Source: CAXMQS01 sp964195995 | Lineage (GTDB): Bacteria > Actinomycetota > Acidimicrobiia > Spongiisociales > JAOTWH01 | DNA: 30,099 nucleotides | Assembly: GCA_964195995.1 (NCBI GenBank) | Contig: CAXMQS010000039.1 | Location: forward strand, 1 to 30,099 | Direction: 5' to 3' | In this document: piece after piece, positions 29,959 to 30,099 of the stretch | Position numbering within the stretch: the stretch's first letter is position 1 | Layout of the letters: each line of letters opens with the position of its first letter | The notes under the pieces: generated by a model | What the model was told of the DNA's origin: nothing | Seen by the model: only the letters and a program-made list of their open reading frames with translations | Database searches by the model: none | Made by a program: the position numbers and the translations under genes

Positions 29959-30099
29959 AGGAGTCCAAGTACGATGCCGCCGATGACGGGCAGCAACGGC
30001 AGCACCAGCTTTGAGCTCAACGGAGAGATGGTGACGGCCCGCTCTGATCATCCGCACCTCCTGGCAGCCCTGCGCGAAGAGCTCGATGTCCTCTCCCCC
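29959..30099. repeat. Terminal direct repeat, right copy
   Basis: Identical to bases 1-141. It places the 5' end of the xanthine dehydrogenase gene directly after the divergent MOSC-like gene, so the natural upstream neighbourhood of base 1 is the 29350-29958 region. See the left copy for interpretation. Confidence 0.95.
29974..30099 (+). CDS. xdhD: Partial copy of the xanthine dehydrogenase-like gene, 5' end cut by the window
   Basis: The same 42 codons as the start of the gene at 16-2601, including AAGGAG at 29958-29963, 10 bases before the ATG. It is a second listing of one gene if the sequence is circular, not a separate truncated gene. Confidence 0.9.
   Translation, partial: MPPMTGSNGSTSFELNGEMVTARSDHPHLLAALREELDVLSP

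Overview
This window is GC-rich DNA with bacterial gene organisation: short gaps, many 4-bp ATGA/GTGA stop-start overlaps, and GTG/TTG starts. The gene set (Tad pilus locus without an outer-membrane secretin, UDP-galactopyranose mutase, NarL-type regulators) fits an uncultured high-GC Actinomycetota, perhaps Acidimicrobiia. That placement is inference; there is no rRNA or marker gene in the window.

Layout. (1) 16-7097, plus strand: a selenium-dependent molybdenum hydroxylase set (fused Fe-S/Mo xanthine dehydrogenase, an SsnA-like amidohydrolase, a YgfK-like flavin/Fe-S protein), then an ATP-grasp ligase-like gene (7212-8264). (2) 8296-11359, minus strand: a three-gene envelope-glycan operon (UDP-galactopyranose mutase, GT2 glycosyltransferase, polytopic glycosyltransferase) with a 20-bp palindrome over its candidate promoter. 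(3) 11515-12021: a mosaic array of GC-rich hairpin repeats, with one more copy at 8204-8263. (4) 11998-14538: a SnoaL-like protein, a YciI-like protein and formate-tetrahydrofolate ligase. (5) 15010-18185: a membrane histidine kinase and two paralogous NarL-type response regulators, with a small antisense receiver-like ORF wedged between kinase and first regulator. (6) 18244-27527: a Tad/Flp pilus locus with two Flp pilins, TadE-like, TadG-like, CpaB, TadZ/CpaE, TadA/CpaF, a von Willebrand A-TadB fusion, TadC, and a DnaB/RecA-like ATPase at the end. (7) 27536-29928, minus strand: FdhD, a sulfite-oxidase-like molybdoenzyme and a MOSC-like protein.

The last 141 bases (29959-30099) exactly repeat the first 141. 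The sequence therefore closes into a 29,958-bp circle, or is one unit of a tandem duplication, or is an assembly graph loop. When closed, the MOSC/sulfite-oxidase-like/FdhD genes lie divergently only 45 bp from the xanthine dehydrogenase start, which makes one molybdenum-enzyme island. No replication initiator, partition pair, integrase or transposase was seen, so a plasmid is not demonstrated.

The parts most worth a second look are the circular closure, the VWA-TadB fusion, the DnaB-like ATPase attached to the pilus operon, the antisense receiver-like ORF between kinase and regulator, and the repeat family that extends into the 3' ends of coding regions.
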